64,000 nt of DNA, from the NCBI GenBank assembly GCA_014529385.2, contig CM043953.1, positions 72,939,872-73,003,871 on the forward strand, in the 5' to 3' direction. Source of the stretch: Adiantum capillus-veneris. Lineage: Eukaryota > Streptophyta > Polypodiopsida > Polypodiales > Pteridaceae. Shown piece after piece: positions 1-11,600 of the stretch. Each line of letters starts with the position of its first letter. Positions within the stretch are counted from its first letter, which is position 1. A program made the position numbers and the translations under genes. Under the pieces are notes generated by a model. That model was not told the origin of the DNA and searched no databases. It saw only the letters and a program-made list of their open reading frames with translations.

Positions 1-199
1 GTTATTTCTTCCCTTCACTGGTGATGAAGCTTCACTTGAAGCAAGAATCGATAGCTGGAAAAACATGCACAATGTGCACTTTTCCACCATAAATGAAAAT
101 CGTCAAAAATATTTCAAGATGGAGCTACAAAGTTCGCATTACAGAATTTTTCAAGCGCCCACATCCATCAAGCGTTTACCTATGAGCTAAACCTTGACT

Positions 200-1160
200 T
201 GTGCGGTTCGCAACCCACTTTGAGACTGATACTTGCATTCAAGAAACACACAATGCTAAATGAAGAGTACCACTTCTTGGTTGCTACTCTAAACATAGAG
301 CAGTGTTGCCTCTATGATGACACCATGGCTAGAAAATGACAGTAGCCCCCTCAGCCAATTCATCTCTTTCTAACGGGAGGTGCTTGTACATGCAAAACAT
401 TTACTTTACAAGCCATTGTGCAAGGGCTAATCCAACACTACAATCTAACCATCGAAGTGGATGTAGAACTCCCAATAGTACTTTTGATGGCTTCCACAGG
501 GAAAGCCGCTTTTAGCATCGGAGGCACCATGATTCACTCAGCATTGCAATTGCCGCTTGTGACACAAACAAATCTTGTTTTCAACAACCTTGATACACAA
601 GCATACATAGTGCATACCAAAGACAAACACCGCAAACGTGCTAAAAAAGCCTTGTTATCCTAGATGATCCACAAGCAACTACAGGCTTGCCCTCTATATT
701 GGAGCTAAAGGTAGGAATGATAGTAAAAACATGTGGCATGAATATTGACATACGTGATGGGATTGTCAACTGTGCGGATGGCATTCTTAAACACATACAA
801 AACAGTAACGCTCCCCAGGCATGGATAGATTTCTTTGACCCATTAATAGGACTCAAACAACGAAAAGAGAATCTAAAGTTTTATGGTGGCGCAATTGAGC
901 CCCAATGGACACCAATGTTTTAGACAACAAAGAGTTCCAAGTTGGGAAAAATGCGTTGAATACTGTTTCTAGAACACAATTTCAGCAGCAAACACACGCA
1001 CAATCCATAAGTCCCAAGGCTTGACGATGACCGTAGTTGCTTGACCCAAACTAAATTAATGCACATGGATTAGTATACACAGCTCTCTCACGCATCAAAG
1101 ACCCTAAAAATCTCAACATTCTCAAGCTGATCCAAGAAAACCATATCAAAATTGATAACA
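200..1160 (+). pseudogene. Pif1-type helicase of a Helitron/Helentron-like transposon, decayed
   Basis: A Pif1-family SF1B helicase can be followed through several frames. A conserved block with LNxEQ...YDD lies near 280-340. The P-loop is at 376-399 and reads GGACTCKT where the family has GGxGTGKT, so two glycines have become cysteine. Next come ASTGKAAFSIGGTMIHSAL (about 500-548), an ELKVGM block at about 705 and the C-terminal helicase motif IHKSQGLTMTVV at 1003-1038. The closing VYTALSRIKDPKNL block starts at 1073. The frame changes near 660, near 950 and again after 1040, and there are stops, so the gene is dead. In Helitrons this helicase is fused to a Rep nuclease for rolling-circle transposition; any Rep part would lie left of the window. 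The following endonuclease domain supports a Helentron rather than a host PIF1 gene. Confidence 0.82.
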
Positions 1161-2172
1161 TTGTGCTCAAAGAGATTGACAAACTTAAAAGTGGGGAATT
1201 CTTGTTTCCATTCCCTTGTGCATTCAAAGATATATACCACATCATACAATCTCTGAATGTCGTCACTATACACAAATACCTTGACCAAATAAAAGCAGAT
1301 CCCAACTTCACAACATCAGACATTTTATGCCTTCAAGAAACAAGACAAAGAACGCCCTTCAATCCCCTCTCACTAGATTTTAGTCACATTCACAATTACA
1401 ACATGTATGGAATGTCCATCTATTACAAATCCCACATCGAGTTACAATCTGTGCAGACAATTGTGGCCTTGGGAATCAAAATCATTGAAGAATTCCTCTC
1501 CATCCACGACTACTGCAACTGGCATATCATCTCTATCTACAAATCATCAAAAGCGTCTACAACTACCTTGTTGACACAGCCTAATAACCTACGACAAACA
1601 TCTTCACACAAAACAACCAGCATCACAACATCATACATTTTATGCCTTCAATAAACAAGACAAAGAATGCCCTTCAAGCCCCTCTCACTAGATTTCAGTC
1701 ACATCCACCATTACAACATGTATGGAATGTCCATCTATTACAAATCCCACATCGAGTTACAATCTGTGCAGACAATTATGGCCTTGGGAATCGAAATCAT
1801 TGAAGCATTCTTCTCCATCTAGGACTAGCTCAACTGGCATATCATCTCTATCTACAAATCACAAAAAGCGTCTACAACTACCTTGTTGACATAGCCTAAT
1901 AACCTACTACAAACAGCTTCACACAAAACAACCAGCAGCATTGCGGCGACTTCAACATCCACATCGAGCCTATAGACCCCCAATACTCTCGCTTGCAAGC
2001 TCAACTTCACATCCATGGCTACATGCAACAAATCCATGGCATCACTACAATGTACAATTCAAAGCTAGACCATATTTGGATCAAGAACGCTCCCTTCGAC
2101 TCAACATCAGGAACTAGATTTTGCTTCTAGTCTAACCATTCCTCCACTCATCTCTCACTCCCCAGAATGGTC
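1161..2172 (+). pseudogene. EEP (AP-like) endonuclease domain of the Helentron-like element
   Basis: Directly after the helicase, without a break in the coding strand, lies an exonuclease/endonuclease/phosphatase domain. Its N-terminal signature DILCLQETRQ is at about 1315-1345. The central GDFNIHIEP motif starts at 1945, and LDHIWIKNAPF followed by SNHSSTHLSL runs to about 2160. In active enzymes the last motif is SDH; here it is SNH and is preceded by an in-frame TAG at 2128-2130. The middle of the domain is duplicated (see the 315-bp repeat), and the second copy has further stops. Helicase followed by EEP nuclease is the Helentron layout, as opposed to canonical plant Helitrons, which lack the nuclease. 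The assignment to EEP is firm from motif order; function is lost. Confidence 0.8.
1312..1941 (+). repeat. 315-bp tandem duplication inside the EEP endonuclease
   Basis: Bases 1312-1626 and 1627-1941 are two head-to-tail copies at a spacing of 315 bp, which is 105 codons. Both begin AACATCA-ACATTTTATGCC and end in AAAACAACCAGCA. They differ at only scattered positions. The second copy carries the in-frame stops. The duplication is in frame, so it would have added a second CLQE motif to the protein. Confidence 0.85.
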
Positions 2173-2590
2173 CCCCCCCCCCCCTCTGTGGTGCCTGCCC
2201 AAAAACCAACTCCATGCTTCAAAACAACCCAGAGTGGGTTTAAGTTCAATCAAGAGTTTGATTGCTAACATATCATCCTTGGAAGCCGATCACACTAGAC
2301 TACCCAAACTATAGCTTCCTCCCCAATGTTCTAAAATTCTTCATATGCACTCACATAAGTCCCATACGTTTTTTTTGCGTTTCCGTTTCATCCTCCATGG
2401 CCAGCCTCTTGATTTTATCAACCACTGCCCCCTTTCGATGAAGAGGGTTTGGTCAATTATCTACTATTGTAGGTGAGCACTGGGGCAAACACCCTTCGAT
2501 AGGTCTATTACTTTACTAAGTGAAAGCCATGACGTTGAAGACGTAAAAAAGCTCTCTCTCTTGGGATAGTTTCCTACGATGTTAAGACTC
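2173..2590. other. Intergenic spacer between the transposon relic and the host gene
   Basis: It begins with a poly-C tract near 2170-2183. No coding similarity or clear transposon end is visible. The promoter of the prolyl 4-hydroxylase gene probably lies here and up to about 2700, but I could not pick a convincing TATA box. Confidence 0.5.
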
Positions 2591-2737
2591 TCTTGTTCTT
2601 CTTCTCCTTCTCCTTCTCCTTCCTCCTTCTCTCGGGCGAGTCTGCTGTGTACTCGCAGGGGAACTTCATTGTGAGCAGAAATGGTTGCCACGGAGCACAA
2701 AGTAGCATGCCAGTGAGAGAGAGAGCTTCCAAGGATT

Positions 2738-2775
<38 letters not shown>

Positions 2776-2865
2776 GAGAGCTTGGTTTTTGAAGTAGCTC
2801 ATCTACTCGCAATCAGTTTGATTATTTTACGTGGGTCTTGTTTTGTTTCAAGCCTTCCAGAGTCA
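2591..2865 (+). promoter_or_regulatory. Presumed 5' leader of the prolyl 4-hydroxylase gene with CT and GA microsatellites
   Basis: A CT-rich tract (2593-2635) and a (GA)n run (2743-2774) precede the chosen start codon, a composition common in plant 5' leaders. The frame is open from 2593 into exon 1, and an in-frame ATG exists at 2707. Starting there would place an Arg-Glu repeat encoded by the microsatellite in front of the signal peptide, so I prefer 2866. The transcription start is not visible. Confidence 0.45.
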
Positions 2866-2975
2866 ATGATGAAGCTTCACATTCAGTTGGCCATTCTGCT
2901 ACTCTGTGTAATGGCCTCTTCAACAACAGTACACGCATCCTTTGTGGATGATTTGCCTGGTTGGATGGGAGAGAT
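2866..2975 (+). CDS. P4H: P4H exon 1: signal peptide and mature N-terminus
   Basis: Two consecutive ATG codons (2866, 2869) open a hydrophobic stretch AILLLCVMASSTTVHA, a typical secretory signal ending near residue 24. The exon ends in the donor GTGAGT at 2976 with two bases of codon 37, which agrees with the start of exon 2. Intron 1 is only 133 bp. Confidence 0.88.
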
Positions 2976-3961
2976 GTGAGTCATTTTTCTTGACGCATTT
3001 GCCGATAGCAAATTCTTTTCTGAAATTTCAGCAGTCAGAGTTGACTATTTTGTAAGGCTGGGTGTGTGACCATCTTATTTCGATTTCATTGCTGTTGTCA
3101 CGGTGTAGACGGACCAAGGTTACTTCTTCAAGTTCTCTTAAGCGAGGAGGAGAGGCCTTTACAGTTGATCCAACAAAGGTGACCCAATTGTCGTGGAAAC
3201 CTAGGTGTGTAATCTATATTGCATCTTGAATGGAAGAATGTAGAGCTGATAATTGTTGTCACTGAAAAGGAATTCTTTTGGTTCATTGTCTTGACATTGG
3301 GCTCTTCAATTTGCTGATGAGCGCATTACAAGCCGGCAAGGGTGATCAGCCTTTTGGCAGGGCCTTCTTGAACATATATGTATCTTTTGACAGTTGTTCA
3401 GCGAAAGAGGGGTTCTGAAAAGTTAGATCTATTTTCATGATGGATAACTTTGTTGGACAATATTTGTTTGAGAGGGCAGTGGGAAGGCATCGAGCCTCTG
3501 GCTGTGAGCAATAGAGAGCTAGACGAGTTGAAACAAAGAAGAGGCATGCAATAGGTAGAGATGGTTGGAAGTACAACTGCAAGAATGCATGCAAAGATGG
3601 AGAACATGAGTGCACAACAGAGGAAGTAGTATTGTTGACTGAGTGAATACAAAAATAAGGCTTGCCCTCCTACAACGATGGAGGTATATACAAACCAGGG
3701 GAAATAAACATCCTTGGTGGTCTGTTCCTTGGTAGTAATGAAGTGAACTTGAGCTGGAGCCTTGCACTGAAGTGTACCCTTTGTCATCAATTCGCATGGG
3801 GGAGTAAGCCTAAAGCTTTGTGAAAAGCTTCGAACTTCTCAAGAGACTAAGCCTTGATGACATAATAATAATACACCTCGATGTGCTTTGTGCGAATGTG
3901 TAACACTCGCTTCCCCGCAATTGCCAAAGCCCGTAACGAGCGTGGTGGCAGAATGTTGTCC

Positions 3962-4012
<51 letters not shown>

Positions 4013-7000
4013 CATACATTATCACGGGGTTCGAGGAGTGAGGGGGGGAAAGGGTCAATGTTCTTGGGTTTGGCTTCTTCTTGTTGGATTCTCTCATGTA
4101 TTATGGCGTTGTCTTTTGCCATATTAAAGGATTTAGAGCACAAAATCGTTGACCGGCTCTCTCAAAGAGGAGGCGTCACTCGTCTGGTTGGATGCACCTA
4201 CGCTAGGATCAAGATACGGGAATTGCTGAAGTGAAGTCTAGCCACCTCGGATGAGGGCACAGTGGAGGACATGATCCTACCAGAGCAAAGGTACTCTTAT
4301 TGCTCTTTTCTCATCACAAGAGCTTGCCTCTGGGACCGCCAGCTCCAACTGCACTCTTGCTTTCGGGGATGGATAGATTTTTCTACGTCCGTGGTCTGAG
4401 GATTTTACATTAGCTTCTTTGAGGACAAGTCCCGAAGTATCTTGTAAAAATTGCTTTTCGAGAGGTACCTACGGAGTTTAGGTTCTATTTTTGCCAGACC
4501 ATTTATGTGCTCAATATAGACCCAAACATCTAGGTCATCTATAAAGGTAGCTACCACCCCTTCCACAGAGTTTCCAAATACTATATGACTCTTGAGTGGA
4601 AATGGGTACGACACTCGCACAAGAATGTGGTCACTGGCAGAGGGGATCAATGCCTTAGATGTCATGAGATGGAGCATCTGGTGAGGGATCGCTCGAGATG
4701 GCGACAATAGAGACAAACTGACCGCAAGAGATGACAGTCCTCATGGTAATAGGAGACCTGATAGAGTTCTGCACAACAATAGGACCCTATACGATAGCAT
4801 GAAGAAATCAAAATCAGAGGGTTTATAGTCAATAGCAACGGAGTGTTCAATAGTAGCACATTATTGATGAGACAGAGAGACAGAGACAGAGATAGACAAG
4901 TAGGCAGGGGCAAGCACAACCTATCCTTGTTTATAGACGTGTAGTGAGACAGAGGTCAGATGAGGTGGAGCAACCCTAGACAGACTTCTTGAGGAGAGGT
5001 TACCAGAATCCAGCTCATGATTGAGAGGTGGTCGTAGAGCAGTTGCACATAGAGCATGCAGACCAGTAGTCGATGGCAATCCCCGAGTAGCTGGAGTTGC
5101 CCAAGGATGCGCCAATTCAGCATGCCTTGGATCCCTTGAAGATTCAGTGACAAATGCCTCTTACAGTAATTACTATTGAGGGTGAGCCTTTTTTTTTTGG
5201 TAATAAAAGTGGGCTATGACTTTTTGCATTACATAAAATCAACCATAGGTCCATATACAAGAAAGATGGAAAAATCCGAAAGCAAACCACAAGAGGCATC
5301 TGCAGATAAAGATACTCTAATCAAGTGGGGAAGTGTAGCTATCTGGATTGTGATCAAGTTTGCACAAATCTGCCAAAGCTCTATCCACGTTAAGCCATGC
5401 ATTGAAAACCACAAAGTCCATTGCTGTGTATTTGACTGATATAAAGCATCTGTTGTAAAAACCTCTTGTAGCAGCTCACAAAAGCCAAGGGGTTATGAAA
5501 CCCCTAGGCCATGCCTCCAAAACATTTGCAAGAGTGAGTCTCTTCAGTTTGCCGAGGAGTTTGCCTATTGAGTAGGGTTTGCATCACGAGCAGATGTCCC
5601 AATATCTGAGATCTTACCTGCACAATTCTTGGTAGTTGGACCATAGAGATTTCCAGATGTCTCTTTGAGGACGTTGTCAAGAGGATGTTACATTTTCCTT
5701 AGTCCAAAGAGGGATCCTATGGTCAGATTCAAAGCGCAGGTTTTACATGAGGGTTCCTTTTGGATAAGGGAGATTGTTTATGACACCATATAGGAGCAGA
5801 CAATGTTTGAGGCTAACTACTTTATTGATATCAGATAGTTTGCAAATTTGTTTGAGAGTGAGTTTAGTAGGGCCTTCGGGACGTTGGTTTGGTAAGAGAA
5901 ATGTGCATCTTGGTACCTTCTTTAGGCTTTTGTGGTGGATGATGATCAGGTCCCTCTTGCCTCTCTTACAGTATGGTTGTGCCGTAGATTTGCATTCTTC
6001 TTTGGGGTACATCGTCAGGAAATTTTAAGAGTTGATGCGCATGATTTTGGATGCACAAGCTAGGGGTTTCACTGTCCCTTGGCTTTTGTGAGCTGCTACA
6101 GGAGATTTTTACAGGAGATGCTTTATATTAGTCAAACATATGGCATTGGAGGTGGGGACAGAGCTTTGAGCGGAATTGTGTAGGCTTATCACAAGCCAGA
6201 GCTACTTTGCTAGCCTTCATCATGGCTGAGTACGCCCATCACCTCCGGAGAGTGATAAAAAATCAGCTCGTTGGTTTTGTAGAGTACGTTAAAAGCATGA
6301 ATGATCTCTATACAAACCTGCACCTACTCTTGGGCATTGACGACGTGAGTAGGGATGTCATAGCTGTTGTCCAAGCTATGCATGATAAAGGTGTTAAATC
6401 TTATTCTTCCTGTGTCACGTGCACATCTAACCCTATGTGCATGTGGGCAAGCTACTTCATGACAAGGGTTCAGTTAGCTTAGGAAGTGTTCTGGCACCTT
6501 TGTGAGTCTGTTCGTAAACCATGCATGTCCAGACACTTGATGCATATCCTTTGGTTGCACACAACATGATCATCAGATTGCAGTCAGAACCCATCAGGAG
6601 CATTTTTACAGTGCACAGACCTATTTTCCCTATTTTAGCCATTTTTCACTTATTATTAATAAGGGACTGTTGGGAAACTAGGTATGGAAATTCGACCAAG
6701 CAGGTATATAAGAAAAGCTAGCGCTAGTGTTTTCTGGCAGAAGAGGCAGCAGGGATGAAGTGTCCAAGAGTGCACCTTCTCAGCAAGACTCCCCGACAGG
6801 CAACCTAGCGTTTTCAGCCACCAGAGGAGCTAGCGTTTTCAGCATTTGCAGATTAGCCCAGTGTTTCGCAATTGCAGATGAAGCCTGGCGACAGCAGATC
6901 ATAGCAAACTCCCTAGCGTTTTTGCATCAAGCAGCAGATCAACCCAACGTTTTTGCAACATACAGTCCAACCTAGCGTTTTGCAGATTCCCAGCTACAGA

Positions 7001-8632
7001 TTCAGCTCTAGCTTCAACGTTTTCAGTTTTCAACACTTAAGACACCGCAGATCAAGTCCTAAACCTCACAGATCTCACCTTCCCGCAACAGATCCTCTCC
7101 TCACTGACAAATCAGCAAGCGTTTGCAGATTCAGCCCGCTATCCACAGATTTCAGCATCTGCGTTTTCAATGCATTGTCATCGCGTCGTCCTCGTTACCG
7201 CCGTCGTCATCGACATAGAGTCAAAATTCAGCAGATACAAGATTTGCAGATTTCAGCCCTTAGCATTTTCAGATTTCAGTCAGTCTCCCGTCGTCCTCAT
7301 CGTTGTCAACATCTCAGCAAGACCATTGCATTCAGACCATTGTAGATATTTGTGCAATCAATAGTAGATTGCTCTCGCCATAGAGAGTGGGGCCCTTGGA
7401 GGAGGGTTTGACAACATTCTGGTGTCGTATTCTTCTCTCTCTCTCTCTCAGCCTCAGTACCTTCATGCACAGTGTTTTCCACTTTGTTTGTGATCATTGC
7501 ACTCTCTCACTAAAGAACAGAAGGCTCTCCCTTCCGTAAGTAAAAGGAACTTTTTAGCACAGTGCGGAGCACTCATCTTGAGCAAAGTTCAACATTCACT
7601 TCCGCTGCACCTTACATCCTGTTTGGACAAGGAGCGAAGTTGAGATCACATATTGTCAAGTTTGGATCTTTGTACTTCTTTGGTTATTTGCAGCCTCTTC
7701 TTCGTAGGTTTGTAATAGTATTCATTTTTCGATTTCATATTTAGCTTACGTTAGGACTTAAGAATTTGTTCCTTTAGAAGTTGTTGTGTGAAGTTTGATT
7801 TCTAGGAATAAGGTTTTAAGATGTCTTATCCTTTTTTGTTTAAAGTTCAGTACTTGTTTTAAGTTTTTGCTAAGCTGCGTCAACTTATTTTGCGCATGCC
7901 TTTTCTAAAAACATTTTTATGTTAATAATGTTTTGTCTTATCTAGTTTTGTTTGTTTCGTAGCAAATAAAGTGATTAAGGTTTTTTTATCTTTTGTGGTG
8001 CGTATGCCCTATCAACTACCTCATTTTTGTGCTAATTTTTCCGATTTAATGCTTCTTTTAGTGCTAGGCTTCATTATGGCTGAGTTTACCCTTGATCTCT
8101 GGAGTCATGACAGAAACTCAGTACGCTGAACTTTGTGTTGATGTATGCTCGTGTGTGTGTGTGTGTGTGTGGTGTTGTGTTTGGGAGCATATGTTATTAC
8201 CTAGTTCTACACCCACTATTGGGCACTGACGATGTTAGTGGGGATGTCGTGGTATTTAGTCAATACTATGCATGATGGAGCTGATGGTTATATTGTCTTG
8301 TGGGTGACTACCATGGGTCTATACCTTGCACTTTCCTTTATGGGTGAATCTGGGCTTATCCTGGATTCATCTAGGTATATATTCCCCCCCCCCCCCCCCC
8401 CCCTTTTTCTTTTCTTTTCTTGTCCCTTGCGTTTATAGTTTTATGAGTGCTTTATTCCCTCTTATAATTCGTGAGTTCAGACTATTATGAACTTATGAAG
8501 GTATATCTTCGTTTGTACAAGTATTGTGTGGTTTGATTTGGGATTTTTCTCCATGATCTCATTGCATATCTTTTAGGATTTTTCCTCATATCTCTTGTAT
8601 ATGGACCTATTATAGGGTAAAGAGCCCAACCT

Positions 8633-8686
<54 letters not shown>

Positions 8687-11600
8687 AACATCCATGGGAG
8701 GCCAAACTCGACATTTGGGATAGATCAACTACATCCTTTATAGTGTTTTCCAATTTATGAAAGAGAAAAGCTGAAACTCAAGCTCCGTAGCTCAAAGCTC
8801 CATGGTACCATCACAAACATATATCATTCTTTTTTTACAAGAAAATAAAAGGTATGCAATCATGTTTCTTGATCAAGGATCTGCTAATTTGGGGATGATT
8901 TGTCTCTAATAATAGCTTCCCCCCCCCTCCTTAGACTGCCCATTTCCCATTCTTCTTTGCTTCTCTCACCTTAGCTAACTTTAATGATTTGTTCTTTAGA
9001 CGAATGCGTGCGGGTTGGTCAAATATCTAGAGTGATTTCTTTCTATCTTTGTGGTGCGTATGCCCCATCAACTACCTCATTTTTGTGCTAATTTTTCCGA
9101 TTTAATGCTTCTTTTAGTGCTAGGCTTCATTATGATTGAGTCTGCCCTTGATCTTCGGAGTCATGACAAAAACTCAGTACACTGAACTTTGTGTTGATGT
9201 ATGCTCATGTGTGTGCGCGTGTGGTGTGTGTTGTGTTGGGGAACATATATTAGTACCTAGTTCTACAGCCACTATTGGGCACTGATGACGTTAGTGGGGA
9301 TCTCATGGTATTTAGTTAATGCTATGCATGATGGAGCTGATGGTTATATTGTCTTGTGGGTGAGTACCATGGGTCTATACCTTGCACTTTCCTTCAAGGG
9401 TGAAAATGGGCTTATCCTGGATTTATCTAGGTATATCTAGAGTGATATTAGATATCTAGACTTATGTTCCTTTTGGTGACTTTATGACTGCTATGTGTCA
9501 TAGTATAAAACTGCCATATTATCACTCATGTCATAGTAGAAAACCTTTACTTGCTTCCTCTAGTACTATTTGCAAGATTTTATGTCTCAACCTACCATAG
9601 AATCGGAGCATGTCGTTGCATCAGGACTCAGATGCAAGCGAGAAAGCTTTATGGTATATTCGTCCTGTGAAGATAAAGCACATTGATGTTAGGTATCACT
9701 TCATTCGTTAGGTGCGAGGAAAAGCACATCGGGCTTGTCAAGGCTCACATAAATGACAGACCCACTGATTTGCTAACCAGAGGTTTACCGTTTACCATCT
9801 GAGAATTTTGCACATTGTTGAGTGCTTATGGGCGTTATGTAGAGATCTAGACTATACATACCTTGTACATACGTCCATAGCTTGCTTAAAGGCACATGGG
9901 TCTTGAAGTGGGCACGGGGATGGGCACCACGTGCCAACGGAAAGAACAGATTGGACAACTTTAAGCACTTCAAATAACATTGAACTGAAAGTGATGCACG
10001 ACACACGAGACGGGGAGTGACAGAGGTTCCACTCCAAGAGAGCACTGGCCCCAAACCCTGGCGCCCCTTGCGTTATTTCTTTATATTGCTTGAACTCCAG
10101 CAGCCTCAACATAAAACACGGTATTTTGTACATCTACCACGTCAGCAGTCCAACGCAAATTGCGGAGGCGTTCGTACAAGCCTACCACATCATCAATTGG
10201 TTGCGCAAATTCCATAGTGTGTTTCTGCTTTATTTAATATCTTTGTGTCACCTGGGCCCCATCGGACGGGGTTCCATAAACTGGTAAGACTTCTTTTGTT
10301 GCTTCTTCTTAGGGCTTAGACCCCTCGACCGAGATCTGTAGGTCTGCTGAGGTCTTCAGTGCCTTGACACGTCAGCAGTTTGTGATATCTCCCCCTCTTG
10401 AAAGAAAGTAATCATCCGCGATTACAACATATCTGCAAAACAACTCAAGTTAGCTCAAATATTTCTGTGGGTCATTCCGAGGCACATTCCGAAGGACAAT
10501 CAGTTTTCTCACTCCAAATTGGAGCTCTTGATATCCTGGGTCGTTGGCTTCCCAAAAAAATCTCATCTAATAAGGACTACATTCTCATTCTAGATCGGAG
10601 TTTTTGATATGTTGGCATAGCGGTGTCTTGATGCACTAAAATTACATACCCAAGCAATCTCATCCGATTAGGAATATTCAGTACTTGGCACATCACAATG
10701 CAACACAAATGCTCACATATGCATGTTACAAGACACAAAGAACAGCATCGCTGAGCACTTCCCCGAGATAGACGGTCTGTGGTATGAAGCTACTTGACAA
10801 CTATCTCGTCATCCGCAAATAACCTAAAAAGGTATGGGCCATGAGTTCAGAGGACTAATACAACCAAATGCTCCCCAGACCGCAGCCTGCGTCGCTTGGA
10901 AGTCAAGCATAACTATACATCCCGTCTGCGTCGTCCGGAGGTTTTCTAGCATACAACGAAACGCTCCCCAGACATCTCGTTTGCGTCGTTCAGAGGTTTT
11001 CAAGCATACAACGAAACGCTCCCTAAACATCCCCGCCTACGTCGTGCCGAGGTTTAGACAATATCAAAACAACATTGCTCACTACTCCACTCGGGAGTAA
11101 ATCACCAAGCATTGAAACTAGTATTAAAACTAAAGTCAAACAGTTCAAATCGGCACCAAGACAAGTTTAATAGATACCATCCATTTCAAACAAATTTCAA
11201 CAGTACTTCCTCAAACAGAGTTCAAAAGTATTTAAAACAATTCATGTAGGTTTTTGTTCGGACAGTCGAACTTTGAGGACGACTGGCTTGTTCTTTTGCA
11301 TCACGTAATGGTTCGGTTCCTGATCTAGAGAGTTGCATCATTTTTGTTGTGCTAAGGCATGCCCAAGAGAACGTCGCAATTGCCCAACTTCATAATGTGG
11401 AAATCGGCTTTTTCGTGATATCCTTGGATGGTCACTGGAAGAGCACCAATGAGAGGTACCACCTTCTGGGTCTGATCGATGGCTAACTCAACTTCAATTT
11501 TGCCACCCTGTGGATCATAATCAAAGTCTCTCTGCTTCAGGAATTCTGGATGGATAAAGTTTTCGTTAGCTCTTGGGTCAAAGAAAATTAGGGCTTTCAA

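Larger units (their letters stand above)
6195..8512 (+). mobile_element. 5'-truncated Penelope-like element fragment (pseudo-LTR/3' end), interrupted
   Basis: Bases 6195-6412 match 28070-28274, 7617-7985 match 28275-28590, and 8401-8512 match 28615-28720, all from the 3' portion of the full PLE in this intron. The gaps are a solo LTR (6413-7616) and a 390-bp repeat plus poly-C (7989-8403). The end shares the terminal AGGTATAT with the other copy. No endonuclease or reverse transcriptase remains. The left limit is approximate. Confidence 0.75.

Noticed and set aside
2743..2774. CRISPR-like or satellite array from dinucleotide runs
   Set aside because: These are simple microsatellites (also 8636-8682, 43163-43217) with no spacers.
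2707..2865. Upstream ATG at 2707 as the P4H start
   Set aside because: It would put an Arg-Glu repeat before a clear signal peptide that starts at 2866.
3881..4234. Open frames across the (CA)n tract (His-Thr and Cys-Val repeats)
   Set aside because: They are produced by the microsatellite, with no motif on either side.
4405..4716. LINE endonuclease on the minus strand
   Set aside because: Only a weak SASDH resemblance, with no GDFN or other block to support it.
6207..6482. A separate small host gene at 6207
   Set aside because: It is part of a Penelope-like fragment and runs into a solo LTR.
9037..9432. tRNA-derived SINE
   Set aside because: There is no recognisable A/B box pair or poly(A) tail despite the good target duplication.
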